Positions 26,075-34,718 are shown, numbered from the stretch's first letter. The stretch is 64,000 nt of DNA from NCEH01 sp002257205 (GCF_043195105.1 NZ_JBAFWO010000007.1); one strand, 5' to 3'. Translations and numbers: made by a program. The notes: generated by a model not told the origin, from the sequence alone.

Positions 26075-26899
26075 GTGCTATCGGAATTGAAATCGCTCGG
26101 CGAAACGCATCTGCCCCAGTTTTACGCCAAGGCCTGCGATCTGTTCGACCGCAAGGTGGCGCGCAACCCGCACAGTGAAGTCAATCTGCTGCCGTTGCTT
26201 GTCAATGCGGGCGAAACGGCTTGCGATATTGGCGCGAACCACGGGCTGTTTACGTTTTTCCTGCTGCGGCAGAACGTGCGCGTGCTTGCGTTCGAGCCCA
26301 ATCCCCGCCTGGTGCGCATTTTGCGCTATCGCTTTCCCGACGCCATCCGGCGCGGCGACCTGCGGCTGTTCGACTGCGCCTTGAGCGATGCGGAAGGGCA
26401 GGCCACCCTTCACGTGCCCAAGGGCTTTTCCCCGCTCGCCACGCTCGACGGCGCGCTGGTGACGGCGGACGTGGCGATGGACACGGTCGCGGTGGCGCTG
26501 CGCCGCCTGGATGCGGTGGTGCGCGAGGATGTGGCCTTCATCAAGCTGGACGTGGAGGGCCACGAGGCGCGGGTTTTGCTCGGCGCGGACCATCTGCTGC
26601 GGGCGAACCTGCCGACCTTGCTGGTGGAGGCGGAGGAGCGCCACCGGCCCGGCGCCGTCGCTTCGGTGGAAGCGCTTCTCGCGCCCCTGGGCTATGCCGG
26701 CCTGTTCTTCGCGAACGGCGCGCCGCATCCCCTTTCCGCCTTCGACACGCAGCGGCACCAGCGCCGCGAGGCGCTGAACGCCGCCGGCACGAAGGTGCTG
26801 CCGGGCCACACCTATATCAATAATTTCGTGTTCGTCGCCCGCGCCGATGCGAAGGCGCGGCTGGCGGCCCGCTGGCCGGACCTCGCGTCCGACCTTTAG
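26075..26899 (+). CDS. FkbM family methyltransferase, second copy
   Basis: A 274-residue SAM methyltransferase with motif I ACDIGANHGLFTFFLL, VLAFEPNP, and the FkbM motif IKLDVEGHEA. The start is taken as GTG 26075 because GGAGGG lies five bases upstream; a GTG at 26030 would add 15 residues without a ribosome site. It differs widely from the FkbM protein at 17602, so it is not a recent duplicate. EPS or glycolipid O-methylation is likely by context. Confidence 0.88.
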   Translation: MLSELKSLGETHLPQFYAKACDLFDRKVARNPHSEVNLLPLLVNAGETACDIGANHGLFTFFLLRQNVRVLAFEPNPRLVRILRYRFPDAIRRGDLRLFDCALSDAEGQATLHVPKGFSPLATLDGALVTADVAMDTVAVALRRLDAVVREDVAFIKLDVEGHEARVLLGADHLLRANLPTLLVEAEERHRPGAVASVEALLAPLGYAGLFFANGAPHPLSAFDTQRHQRREALNAAGTKVLPGHTYINNFVFVARADAKARLAARWPDLASDL

Positions 26900-27060
26900 T
26901 CCGACCTTGGGCCGGGCAGGTCGCTTCGAGGCCGCTGGAATCGGGATCGGCGCTAAGCTCAGTCCGGAGCGATAGGTATGGTTTTGACGACCGCCCCGGT
27001 TGGCAGGCGGCCGGCGCCGCGCTATCAGGTCGAGCCGAAGCCCTTACCCAGCGAGCAACC

Positions 27061-27726
27061 ATGTCGGATCGTGCAGCGCCCCTCGCCTCCCGTCCTTTCG
27101 CGATCGCCGGCCGGCCGCGTGCCGTATCCACCAAGGTGATGGCGGGCCTCATTTTTCTTGGCCTGACCGGGCCGGCGCTCGCGCAGAGCGCAACGCCTCC
27201 GGCTGCCACCACCCCGGCGGCGCCGAAGAAGCCCGCGCCCGCCAAGCCCGCCGCGCCCGCGCCGGCCGCCGCTGCCGAGGATGGCCCTAGCCGGACCTCC
27301 GCCACTTATGAGGATTGGGTGGTGCGCTGCGAACGCCCGGAAGGGGCCACGGCAAAAGTCTGCGAAGTCTCTCAGACGCTGCAGATTGGCGATAAGCAGC
27401 AAGGGCTTATGGCGCAGATCGCATTCGGCCGCCTGAAGCCGGATGCCCCGCTTCTGCTGGTGCTGCAACTGCCCGCCGGGGTGTGGCTGCCGGCCGGCGC
27501 CCGCTTCACCTATGACGAGAAGGCCAAGCCGGTTGCCCTGGCTTATAAATTCTGCATCCGCGCCTGCATCGCCGATATCGAGTTGAGCGCCGCCGACGCC
27601 ACCGCCCTCGCCGGCGCGAAGGGCAGCGGGAAGCTGGAATTCCAGGACCGCTCGCAGACCCCGATCTCGCTTCCCATCTCCTTCAACGGCCTCACCGCCG
27701 CCTTGGCCGCCCGCGACAAGATGTAA
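27061..27726 (+). CDS. Invasion-associated locus B (IalB) family protein
   Basis: A 221-residue exported protein. A signal sequence (VMAGLIFLGLTGPALAQ, residues about 26-42) is followed by an Ala/Pro/Lys-rich linker (about 45-72) that may span the wall, then the IalB domain with YEDWVVRCE, KVCEVSQTL, LPAGVWLPAG and a C-x3-C pair (FCIRACIA). In Bartonella IalB is linked to erythrocyte invasion; in free-living Hyphomicrobiales the family is widespread and its role unclear. The gene stands alone, with a long hairpin behind it. Confidence 0.9.
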   Translation: MSDRAAPLASRPFAIAGRPRAVSTKVMAGLIFLGLTGPALAQSATPPAATTPAAPKKPAPAKPAAPAPAAAAEDGPSRTSATYEDWVVRCERPEGATAKVCEVSQTLQIGDKQQGLMAQIAFGRLKPDAPLLLVLQLPAGVWLPAGARFTYDEKAKPVALAYKFCIRACIADIELSAADATALAGAKGSGKLEFQDRSQTPISLPISFNGLTAALAARDKM

Positions 27727-27747
27727 GAAAAGCGTTTTTTATCAAAG

Positions 27748-27773
27748 GCCCATGGCTGGCATCAGCCATGGGC
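27748..27773 (+). terminator. Long perfect hairpin behind the IalB gene
   Basis: GCCCATGGCTG and CAGCCATGGGC form an 11-bp perfect stem with a 4-base loop, 22 bp after the IalB stop. The T-rich stretch is not directly adjacent (it begins about 15 bases later), so termination may be partial or factor-assisted. Confidence 0.55.
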
Positions 27774-27804
27774 ACGGGCATGTCTCCCGGTTTCCTTTTT
27801 ATTT

Positions 27805-27828
27805 CTGACGATTTATGATATTCGTCAG
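27805..27828. promoter_or_regulatory. TetR operator, autoregulatory site
   Basis: CTGACGA and TCGTCAG form a perfect inverted repeat with a 10-bp spacer, ending 26 bp before the regulator's GTG. The same pattern occurs at 28507-28530 before the RND operon, so the regulator probably controls both. Confidence 0.75.
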
Positions 27829-27854
27829 TTTATGAAACGAGGAGGCGGACCCCG

Positions 27855-28466
27855 GTGAGCGTGCGACAAAGGGAAACGGCGGACGAAACCCGCGAGCGGA
27901 TCGCGATCGTGGCGGAAGAAATGTTCCGCCGCATGGGTTTCGCCAAGACCGCCGTGGCCGATATCGCAGCTGCGCTGGATATGTCCGCGGCGAACGTCTA
28001 CCGCTTCTTCCCCTCCAAGAACGCCATCGTCGAGACCATCTGCAACCGCAGCTTGGCGGAGATGGAGGCGCAGATCGCCGCATTGGTGCACGCCCCGTTC
28101 ACCGCGGCCCAGCGCATCGAACAGGTGTTCGTCGCTATCCTCTTGTATCATCGCGACAATTTCCTCGTCGAGCGGCGTGTGCACGACATGGTCCTGGTGG
28201 CGATCGAGCACAATTGGGCGGCCATAGAGGCCCATAAGGACCGTATCCGGCACCATATCGCTGTCCTGCTGCGCGAGGGCGTCACCGAGGGCGTGTTCGT
28301 GCCGCACGATGTCGATCGCGTCAGCGCGATTTTGCTCGGCGCCTGCGTGCGCTATTGCCATCCGATCCTTGTGGCGCAGTGCATTGACGAAGATCTGGAG
28401 GCGCAGGCCCGGGAGACCGTGCGGTTTCTCCTGCGCGCCGTCGAGGTCAACCGCCGGCCCATGTGA
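27855..28466 (+). CDS. TetR/AcrR family transcriptional regulator of the RND operon
   Basis: A 203-residue repressor. The N-terminal TetR helix-turn-helix covers about residues 12-58 (AVADIAAALDMSAANVYRFFPSKNAI). The C-terminal ligand domain ends near ETVRFLLRAV. The start is GTG 27855 with GAGGAGGCGG upstream. It lies directly before an RND adaptor-pump pair on the same strand, and both it and that operon carry the CTGACGA-N10-TCGTYAG operator. It is therefore probably an autoregulated repressor of the pump; the inducer is unknown. Confidence 0.9.
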   Translation: MSVRQRETADETRERIAIVAEEMFRRMGFAKTAVADIAAALDMSAANVYRFFPSKNAIVETICNRSLAEMEAQIAALVHAPFTAAQRIEQVFVAILLYHRDNFLVERRVHDMVLVAIEHNWAAIEAHKDRIRHHIAVLLREGVTEGVFVPHDVDRVSAILLGACVRYCHPILVAQCIDEDLEAQARETVRFLLRAVEVNRRPM

Positions 28467-28506
28467 GATGCGTTCCGTCGGAGAGGCGCGGTCGCGCGGC
28501 CTTTTT

Positions 28507-28530
28507 CTGACGAAAGTTGAAAATCGTTAG
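28507..28530. promoter_or_regulatory. TetR operator before the RND efflux operon
   Basis: CTGACGA and TCGTTAG with a 10-bp spacer repeat the site at 27805-27828 with one mismatch in the right half. It lies 37 bp before the adaptor ATG. Confidence 0.7.
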
Positions 28531-28566
28531 TGGTGAGTCGTAACTCTTTAGCTTGGAAATGAAGCC

Positions 28567-29658
28567 ATGTTGTCCGCCCGCCACATCCTGGCCGGCGCCG
28601 CCCTGCTGGGCAGCGCCTTTCTTCTTTCCGCCTGCGGTGAACCCGCCCCGGCCGAGCAAGCGGGCCCGCCGCCGCGCCCGGTGCAAGTCATGACGGTGAC
28701 CCTGCGCCCGGTCGAGGCCGACAAGACCTTCGTCGGCGTCGTGCGGCCGCGCTGGGAAATCGACCTCTCCTTCCGGGTCGCCGGAAAGGTGGCGCAGCGC
28801 CTCGTGGAGGTGGGACAAAGGGTGAAGGCGGGCGATGTGATCGCACGGCTGGACCCCGAGGATTTCAAGCTCGAACTCGGCAGCGCGGAAGCGGAACTTG
28901 CCGCCGCCCAGGCCAATCTCGCCCAGACCTCCGCCGAGGACGGGCGCTATCGCACCCTTCTGGCCCGCGGCTTTGCCTCCAATGCCGACCTTGACCGCAA
29001 GTCGGTGGCCAAGGAAGAGGCGGTGGGCCGCCTGGAGCGGGCCAAGCGCGCGCTCGATCTGGCGCGCAACAAGCTCACTTATTCCGATCTCCTGTCGACG
29101 GCCGACGGGGTCGTCTCCTTCACCGCCGCCGAGCCGGGCCAGGTGGTCACGGCCGGGCAGACGGTCGCCCGCGTCGCGCGGCTGGATGAAAAGGAAGCCC
29201 TTGTCGCGCTGCCGGAAACCGCGCTCGCGGATGCGCGCAGCGCCGATGCCACGGTGACGCTGTGGGCGGCGCCGGATCGCAAGATCAAGGCGCGCCTGCG
29301 CGAGCTCTCACCCCAGCCCGACACCGCGAGCCGCACCTATCCCGCCCGCTTCACCCTGGAGAATGTGGACGATACGGTCGCCCTCGGCATGACCGCCACA
29401 GTGCTGCTGCGGCCCGCGGGCTCGCAGGACGTGGCCCGCCTGCCGCTCTCCGCCGTGTTCGATCGCGGCAGCGGCCCGCATGTCTATGTGGTCGATCCCA
29501 AGACCAAGACGCTGATCGCCCGGCCGGTGGAGGTCGTCGGCTATGCGGCCGATGCGGCGCTGGTGTCGAAGGGCGTGTCCGAAGGCGACGAAGTGGTCAC
29601 CATGGGCGCGCAGACGCTCGAGCCGGGGCGCCTCGTGCGCACCGTCGCGGCCAAGTGA
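28567..29658 (+). CDS. RND efflux periplasmic adaptor lipoprotein
   Basis: A 363-residue membrane-fusion protein. A lipoprotein signal ends in LSAC (Cys near residue 22). The barrel-sandwich halves are visible as FRVAGKVAQRLVEVGQRVKAGDVIARLD and, after a short coiled-coil hairpin (about 110-160), ADGVVSFTAAEPGQVVTAGQ. It bridges the inner-membrane pump at 29670 to an outer-membrane channel, which is not encoded here. The compact hairpin matches the VexE/MdtA-like adaptors. Confidence 0.93.
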   Translation: MLSARHILAGAALLGSAFLLSACGEPAPAEQAGPPPRPVQVMTVTLRPVEADKTFVGVVRPRWEIDLSFRVAGKVAQRLVEVGQRVKAGDVIARLDPEDFKLELGSAEAELAAAQANLAQTSAEDGRYRTLLARGFASNADLDRKSVAKEEAVGRLERAKRALDLARNKLTYSDLLSTADGVVSFTAAEPGQVVTAGQTVARVARLDEKEALVALPETALADARSADATVTLWAAPDRKIKARLRELSPQPDTASRTYPARFTLENVDDTVALGMTATVLLRPAGSQDVARLPLSAVFDRGSGPHVYVVDPKTKTLIARPVEVVGYAADAALVSKGVSEGDEVVTMGAQTLEPGRLVRTVAAK

Positions 29659-29669
29659 CGGGGGCGGCG

Positions 29670-32600
29670 ATGGACGGCTTCAACCTCTCGCGCTGGGCGA
29701 TCACCCATCGCACCCTCACCTTGTTCGCGATCCTCATGCTGGCCGCGGCCGGCACCTTCGCCTATCTCAATCTCGGACGAGCGGAAGATCCCTCCTTCAC
29801 CATCAAGGTCATGGTGGTGAATGCCGTGTGGCCCGGCGCCACCTCCACCGAAATGGAGGAGCAGGTCGCCGATCCGATCGAGAAGAAGCTCCAGTCCCTG
29901 CCGCATCTCGACCGGGTGGAAAGCTATTCGCGCCCCGGGGTCAGCTTCATCCAGATCTATCTTTCCGATTCCACCCAGGCGAAGGACGTGAAGGAGCTTT
30001 GGTACCAGGTGCGCAAGAAGGTCGGCGACGTGAAGGCGAACCTGCCGTCCGGCGTCATCGGCCCGTTCTTCGACGATGAATATGGCGACGTCTATTCCGC
30101 CCTCTACATGCTCAGCGGCAAGAATGTCGCCCCGGCCGAGCTGAAGCGGCAGGCCGAGATCATCCGCCAGGATCTGCTGCGGGTGCAGAATGTGGAAAAG
30201 GTGGATCTGGTGGGCGTGCGGCCCGAGCGGATCTATATCGAATTCAGCCACGCCCGCCTTGCCACCCTCGGCATCACGCCCCAGCAGATCTTCGACAGCG
30301 TGGCGCGGCAGAATGCGGTGGTCTCGGGCGGCGCCGTCGACACCAATGCGGACCGGGTGAACCTGCGCATCACCGGCGCCTTCTCCGGGGTCGACGCCAT
30401 CGCGGCGGTGCCGGTGGCGGCGGGCAATGCTGTGTTCCGCCTGGGCGATGTCGCCACCGTGCGGCGCGGCTATGAGGACCCGCCGAGCTTCCTGGTGCGG
30501 CAGAATGGCGACGCGGCCGTGGGCATCGGCGTTTCCATGTCGGCCGGCGCCAACATCCTGACCCTCGGGGAAAATCTGAAGGTCGCCATGGACAAGGCGA
30601 TCCGCGAACTGCCGGTGGGCATCGATGTGACGCAGGTCGCCGACCAGCCGCATATCGTGGGCGAATCCGTGGGCGAATTCCTCCACACCTTCGCCGAAGC
30701 GCTGGTGATCGTGCTGGTGGTCTCCTTCCTCTCGCTTGGCTTTCGCACCGGCATCGTGGTGGCGCTCTCCGTGCCGCTGGTGCTCGCCATCGTGTTCCTG
30801 GTCATGTTCTCCTCGGGCATGGATCTGCACCGCATCACGCTCGGCGCGCTGATCATCGCGCTCGGCCTGCTGGTGGATGACGCGATCATCGCCATCGAGA
30901 TGATGGTGGTGAAAATGGAAGAGGGGCTCGACCGGGCGAGCGCGGCCACCTTCGCCTGGCATTCCACCGCCTTCCCCATGCTCACCGGCACGCTGGTGAC
31001 GGCGGCGGGGTTCTTGCCCGTTGGATTCGCGAAATCCAGCTCCGGCGAATATGCCGGCGGCATATTCTGGGTGGTCGGCATCGCGCTGATCGCCTCCTGG
31101 TTCGTGGCGGTGATCTTCACGCCCTATCTCGGCTACATGCTGTTGCCGACCTTCAAGGTGCACGCCCATGGCGAGGCGCACGACGGGCGGCTGTATCGCC
31201 TGTTGCGCGGGCTGCTGAATTTCTGCCTGCGCCACCGGTTCGCGGTGATCGGCACCACGTTTGCCCTGTTCGCGGTGTCCATCGCCGGGTTCGGGCTGGT
31301 GCAGCAGCAATTCTTCCCCACCTCCACGCGGCCCGAGCTGTTCCTGGAAATGCGCCTGCCGGAGGGCACCTCCATCAAGGTGACCGAGGCGACGGCGAAG
31401 AAGGCCGAGGCCATGCTGGAAGGCGATTCCGACATCGCCACCGCCACGACCTATGTGGGGCAGGGCACGCCGCGCTTCTGGCTCGGGCTGAACCCGGTTC
31501 TGCCCAATCCCAATTTCGCCGAGGTGGTGATCGTCGCGAAGGACATCGCAGCCCGCGAGCGCATCAAGGCGCGGCTGGAAAAGCAGATCGCCGACGGCGC
31601 GCTCAGCGAGGCGCGGGTGCGCGTGGATCGCTTCGTGTTCGGCCCGCCGGTGGGCTTCCCGGTGAATTTCCGCGTGATCGGGCCGGACCCGCAGAAGGTG
31701 CGCGAGATCGCCGAGCAGGTGCGCGTCGTGATGGCGGGCGATGCCGCGCTGATTGATCCGCATCTCAATTGGGGCGAACGGGTGAAATCCGTGACGCTCC
31801 AGGTGGACCAGGACCGGGCGCGCGCGCTCGGCACCACGCCGCGCGACGTGGCCGAGACCTTGCAGACGCTGCTCTCCGGCTACACCGTGACCCAGCTTCG
31901 CGAAGGCACGCTGCTGATCGACGTGGTGGCGCGCGCGGTGCCGCAGGAGCGGGCGGACCTTCAGGACCTCGCCGGCCTGACCGTCAGCTCGCGCAACGGG
32001 GTCGCCGTGCCGCTCGGCCAGGTGGCGCGCATCGTCTATGCCTCCGAGGAGCCGATCCTGTGGCGGCGCGACCGCGACCTGGTCCTGACCGTGCGGGCCG
32101 ACGTGAAGGACGGCATCCAGCCGCCCGACGTCACCACCCGCCTGCTGCCCAAGCTCGCCGCCATCAAGGCCGGCCTGCCGCCCGAATATCGCATCGAGAC
32201 CGGCGGCTCCATCGAGGAGAGTGCCAAGGCCAACGCGTCCCTGGCGGCGGTTTTCCCGATGATGCTGGTGGTCATGCTCACCTTGCTGATGATCCAGCTC
32301 CAGAGTTTTTCGCGCCTCGCGCTGGTGCTCTGCACCGCGCCCTTGGGCGTGATCGGCGCCACCTGGGCGCTGCTGGTCGCCAACAAGCCGTTCGGCTTCG
32401 TGGCGCTGCTGGGGCTGATCGCGCTCGCCGGCATGATCATGCGCAACACGGTGATCCTGGTGGACCAGATCGATACCGACATCAAGGCCGGCCACGCGCC
32501 GGGGCAGGCGGTGGTGGACGCCACCTTGCGCCGCGCGCGCCCGGTGGTGCTGACCGCGCTCGCGGCGGTGCTGGGCATGATCCCGCTGGCCGGCAGCGCC

Positions 32601-32777
32601 TTCTGGGGGCCCATGGCCATCACCATCATGGGCGGGCTTCTGGTGGCCACCGCTTTGACCTTGCTGGTGGTGCCGGCGCTTTATGCCGCCTTCTTCCGGG
32701 TGAAGGTGCTGGAGCCGGAGGCGACGCATGGCGAACCACAGGCGGGGGCCGGGCACGGGGCCGGAGCGCCCGCGTGA
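29670..32777 (+). CDS. RND efflux pump permease subunit
   Basis: A 1035-residue hydrophobe/amphiphile efflux-type proton antiporter of full length. The first membrane helix is near residues 12-30, and the proton-relay region has GLLVDDAIIAIEMM near residue 405 (two adjacent Asp) with the second half in GMIMRNTVILVDQID near 920. Two large periplasmic loops lie at about 35-330 and 560-865. It exports toxic compounds with the adaptor and an outer-membrane factor encoded elsewhere. The ATG at 29670 lies 11 bp behind the adaptor stop and follows GGGGGCGG. Confidence 0.94.
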   Translation: MDGFNLSRWAITHRTLTLFAILMLAAAGTFAYLNLGRAEDPSFTIKVMVVNAVWPGATSTEMEEQVADPIEKKLQSLPHLDRVESYSRPGVSFIQIYLSDSTQAKDVKELWYQVRKKVGDVKANLPSGVIGPFFDDEYGDVYSALYMLSGKNVAPAELKRQAEIIRQDLLRVQNVEKVDLVGVRPERIYIEFSHARLATLGITPQQIFDSVARQNAVVSGGAVDTNADRVNLRITGAFSGVDAIAAVPVAAGNAVFRLGDVATVRRGYEDPPSFLVRQNGDAAVGIGVSMSAGANILTLGENLKVAMDKAIRELPVGIDVTQVADQPHIVGESVGEFLHTFAEALVIVLVVSFLSLGFRTGIVVALSVPLVLAIVFLVMFSSGMDLHRITLGALIIALGLLVDDAIIAIEMMVVKMEEGLDRASAATFAWHSTAFPMLTGTLVTAAGFLPVGFAKSSSGEYAGGIFWVVGIALIASWFVAVIFTPYLGYMLLPTFKVHAHGEAHDGRLYRLLRGLLNFCLRHRFAVIGTTFALFAVSIAGFGLVQQQFFPTSTRPELFLEMRLPEGTSIKVTEATAKKAEAMLEGDSDIATATTYVGQGTPRFWLGLNPVLPNPNFAEVVIVAKDIAARERIKARLEKQIADGALSEARVRVDRFVFGPPVGFPVNFRVIGPDPQKVREIAEQVRVVMAGDAALIDPHLNWGERVKSVTLQVDQDRARALGTTPRDVAETLQTLLSGYTVTQLREGTLLIDVVARAVPQERADLQDLAGLTVSSRNGVAVPLGQVARIVYASEEPILWRRDRDLVLTVRADVKDGIQPPDVTTRLLPKLAAIKAGLPPEYRIETGGSIEESAKANASLAAVFPMMLVVMLTLLMIQLQSFSRLALVLCTAPLGVIGATWALLVANKPFGFVALLGLIALAGMIMRNTVILVDQIDTDIKAGHAPGQAVVDATLRRARPVVLTALAAVLGMIPLAGSAFWGPMAITIMGGLLVATALTLLVVPALYAAFFRVKVLEPEATHGEPQAGAGHGAGAPA

Positions 32778-32801
32778 TGGGTTCGGATAAATAGGAATAA
32801 A

Positions 32802-32829
32802 TTGACAATAGGAATTTGATCCTTTAATC
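32802..32829 (+). promoter_or_regulatory. Candidate promoter of the nuclease/partner cassette
   Basis: TTGACA at 32802-32807 and TTAATC at 32824-32829 are 16 bp apart. The region from 32785 is locally AT-rich and carries AATAGGAAT twice (32790 and 32807). This supports independent transcription of the cassette behind the RND operon. Confidence 0.45.
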
Positions 32830-32854
32830 CCATGCGCGAGTATTTGCGCATGGG
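32829..32854 (+). promoter_or_regulatory. Leader hairpin touching the ribosome binding site
   Basis: CCCATGCGC (32829-32837) and GCGCATGGG (32846-32854) form a perfect 9-bp inverted repeat with an 8-base loop. The right arm runs into the Shine-Dalgarno sequence GGGAGGGGG (32852-32860) of the GTG at 32863. It could be an operator or a translation-control stem. Confidence 0.55.
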
Positions 32855-32862
32855 AGGGGGAC

Positions 32863-34008
32863 GTGCGGTCCATCGAAGACGATCATCTGGAGCTGGCGCA
32901 GATCGCCAGCGCCTTGGCGGCGTTGAAGTTCGAAGTTCAATTGCTGCGCTACGGCCTCGCCCGCAAGGCGGGTTTCAATTTCGCCCAGCCTCGGGTGCCC
33001 GTGGGCAATACCGGCGGCGGGAGATGGACCGACGGGGGCGGGTCGGGCGGTCTTGTCTCCGTGCCGCGCACCGTCACGCGCGTCAGCCACAGCGACGCGC
33101 AGGAAAGCGCGACCCGCAGCATTTACCGCGCGGACGGCAGCTTGGCCGAGCAGGGGGTGGCCAATGCGGATGGCAGCCGCATCGTGTCGCTCTACGCGGC
33201 ACCCGGCGACAGCCCGGAATGGGACAGCATCCACCGCGTCGAACTGGCGGACGGGGCCGTCGCCACGTTTCGCAACCGCGGCAATACGCAAGAGATTTAC
33301 GACGGCGAGGGCCGGCTTCTCAGCCAGACCGTCTGGGCCGAAGCGGGGCCACAGCCGCAGGCGATCATCCAGCCCGCCTTCCTCCCGCTCGTCGCCGCAC
33401 CTGCTGCGATCGCGACGATAGAACTCGCTCTCACGCTGTACGGAGCCTATGCCGCAGGGGCCTTTGGACCCCTTGGCTCCGGCGCGCAGCCGGTTATTGC
33501 CTTCACGGCACGGGAATATGCGCCGGGCCAATCTCCGCGGATGACGCCGTCTTATGTCGGAGCTTTGACCAAGGAGGATGTCGAAAAGGCGTGCCGCCGG
33601 TACGGTGAGGTGTTGGACACTGCGGACGATGCGGCCCGCAAGCTAAATAAATCCGACTATCCAAGCGCCGCGACCTATGGGACTGCGGTGCATTCCGAGA
33701 TAAATCGAAAGATAAGGTCTTTAAAAGACCCGAATTTCATTTCGGAGTTTTCGCTTCTGAAAACGGTGGATGAGGCGGGTACGCGCCCCTCTGGTTTTGC
33801 CAGCAGCCGCAATAACTACGGCAAAGAAGGTTCCATTCGCGTCGACATACTCGAAAATGTTAATGATGAAACGGTCTGCGTCTATGATATCAAAACAGGG
33901 CGCTCCGGTTTATCAGCGGCGCGGTCGACCGAAATTGCGAACGCGGTACATCAACATTTTCCAAACGCGGTCAACATTCTGATCACAGAAGTAAGGCCGA
34001 AATTATGA
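32863..34008 (+). CDS. Modular protein with C-terminal RecB-like PD-(D/E)xK nuclease domain, candidate toxin
   Basis: A 381-residue protein not assignable to a known family as a whole. Residues 42-59 carry QPRVPVGN..GGRWTDGG, which I recall from N-termini of varied alphaproteobacterial and phage-linked proteins. A variable middle part and a hydrophobic stretch (about 180-205) follow. Residues 273-346 show the nuclease core: GTAVHSE (His277, Glu279), RVD (Asp328), YDIKTG (Asp342, Lys344). GC drops through this domain. No signal peptide or secretion gene is seen. The stop overlaps the next ATG. Toxin function is inferred; a DNA-repair or phage-derived nuclease is the alternative. Confidence 0.6.
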   Translation: MRSIEDDHLELAQIASALAALKFEVQLLRYGLARKAGFNFAQPRVPVGNTGGGRWTDGGGSGGLVSVPRTVTRVSHSDAQESATRSIYRADGSLAEQGVANADGSRIVSLYAAPGDSPEWDSIHRVELADGAVATFRNRGNTQEIYDGEGRLLSQTVWAEAGPQPQAIIQPAFLPLVAAPAAIATIELALTLYGAYAAGAFGPLGSGAQPVIAFTAREYAPGQSPRMTPSYVGALTKEDVEKACRRYGEVLDTADDAARKLNKSDYPSAATYGTAVHSEINRKIRSLKDPNFISEFSLLKTVDEAGTRPSGFASSRNNYGKEGSIRVDILENVNDETVCVYDIKTGRSGLSAARSTEIANAVHQHFPNAVNILITEVRPKL

Positions 34009-34673
34009 CGACCGCACGGGAAATTAAAAAAATCGTCGCTCCTATAATTGATAGAAATCCTGATCTATCTTTGATCGGTCGCGTACTTATCATAAAGCCA
34101 GTTCATCACGTTTTACGTGGCGTCGTATTTAACAGAACGAGCGATGCAGATTGTTTCGAGATTGTTTTATCTATTATGATTTTATTTAACAGGCATGATG
34201 ATTTTAATCTTTTAATGGGTGGTGATATATACCCGCCCCGCAAGGGGTTGTGGTTGATGAGTAATAAAAATATCGCAGATGATGTATGCGCAAAAATTGA
34301 ACAAGAAGCGCTGCCTAGGTTAAGAAATATTGGAAGTGATTTCGAGTATACCAGAAGTTGGCGGGAGGGTGTGTCGCATGGGCTGAATCGTGCCGCGTCG
34401 GGCTATGCTCTGTGCCGGATCGCGGAAGGCAATCTCGACGCGGCGCGCGACCTGATTGCCACGTCCGAATTTGCTTCTTATGTGTGGCTTCCGCACCTGA
34501 AGCGCCTCGGCCTGGACGAGAAGCTGCTCGCCCTCGGCAACAAGCTGCCCCACGAGGATCGTCTCACCCTCGCCGGCCTGCTGCACGAATGGGAGGCCTA
34601 TAGCGTGGAAAAACTCAAGCTCGGCAAGATCTGGGAGCGGACGCCGTTTCCCCTGGAAACCATGCCCTCCTGA
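34005..34673 (+). CDS. Unrecognised partner protein, candidate immunity protein
   Basis: A 222-residue soluble protein without a signal or membrane segment and without a family I recognise. Its ATG overlaps the nuclease gene stop (ATGA), so the two are translationally coupled. The first 120 codons are AT-rich (for example 19 of 60 bases are G/C at 34141-34200), while from about 34370 the gene returns to local composition (39 of 60 at 34381-34440). The C-terminal half is helical and Leu-rich (LKRLGLDEKLLALGNKL). A small gene coupled behind a nuclease is the usual immunity arrangement; function is inferred. Confidence 0.55.
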   Translation: MTTAREIKKIVAPIIDRNPDLSLIGRVLIIKPVHHVLRGVVFNRTSDADCFEIVLSIMILFNRHDDFNLLMGGDIYPPRKGLWLMSNKNIADDVCAKIEQEALPRLRNIGSDFEYTRSWREGVSHGLNRAASGYALCRIAEGNLDAARDLIATSEFASYVWLPHLKRLGLDEKLLALGNKLPHEDRLTLAGLLHEWEAYSVEKLKLGKIWERTPFPLETMPS

Positions 34674-34692
34674 CCGCATTGCGGAAACGAAA

Positions 34693-34718
34693 AAGCCGGG
34701 GGTGATGCCCCCCGGCTT
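34693..34718 (-). terminator. Terminator between convergent genes
   Basis: AAGCCGGGGG and CCCCCGGCTT form a 10-bp stem with a 6-base loop. On the minus strand the stem is followed by TTTTTCG, so it is a good intrinsic terminator for the autotransporter gene, and it may also end the cassette on the plus strand. Confidence 0.8.

Noticed and set aside
29541..32873. 1110-codon minus-strand frame opposite the RND genes
   Set aside because: Shadow frame of a high-GC gene: His/Asp/Arg-rich, no signal, no domain, and fully antisense to the pump.
32863..34008. Phage morphogenesis gene suggested by the QPRVPVGN..GGRWT motif
   Set aside because: No other phage structural, lysis or integration gene is nearby and the C-terminal half is a nuclease; the motif alone does not make a prophage.
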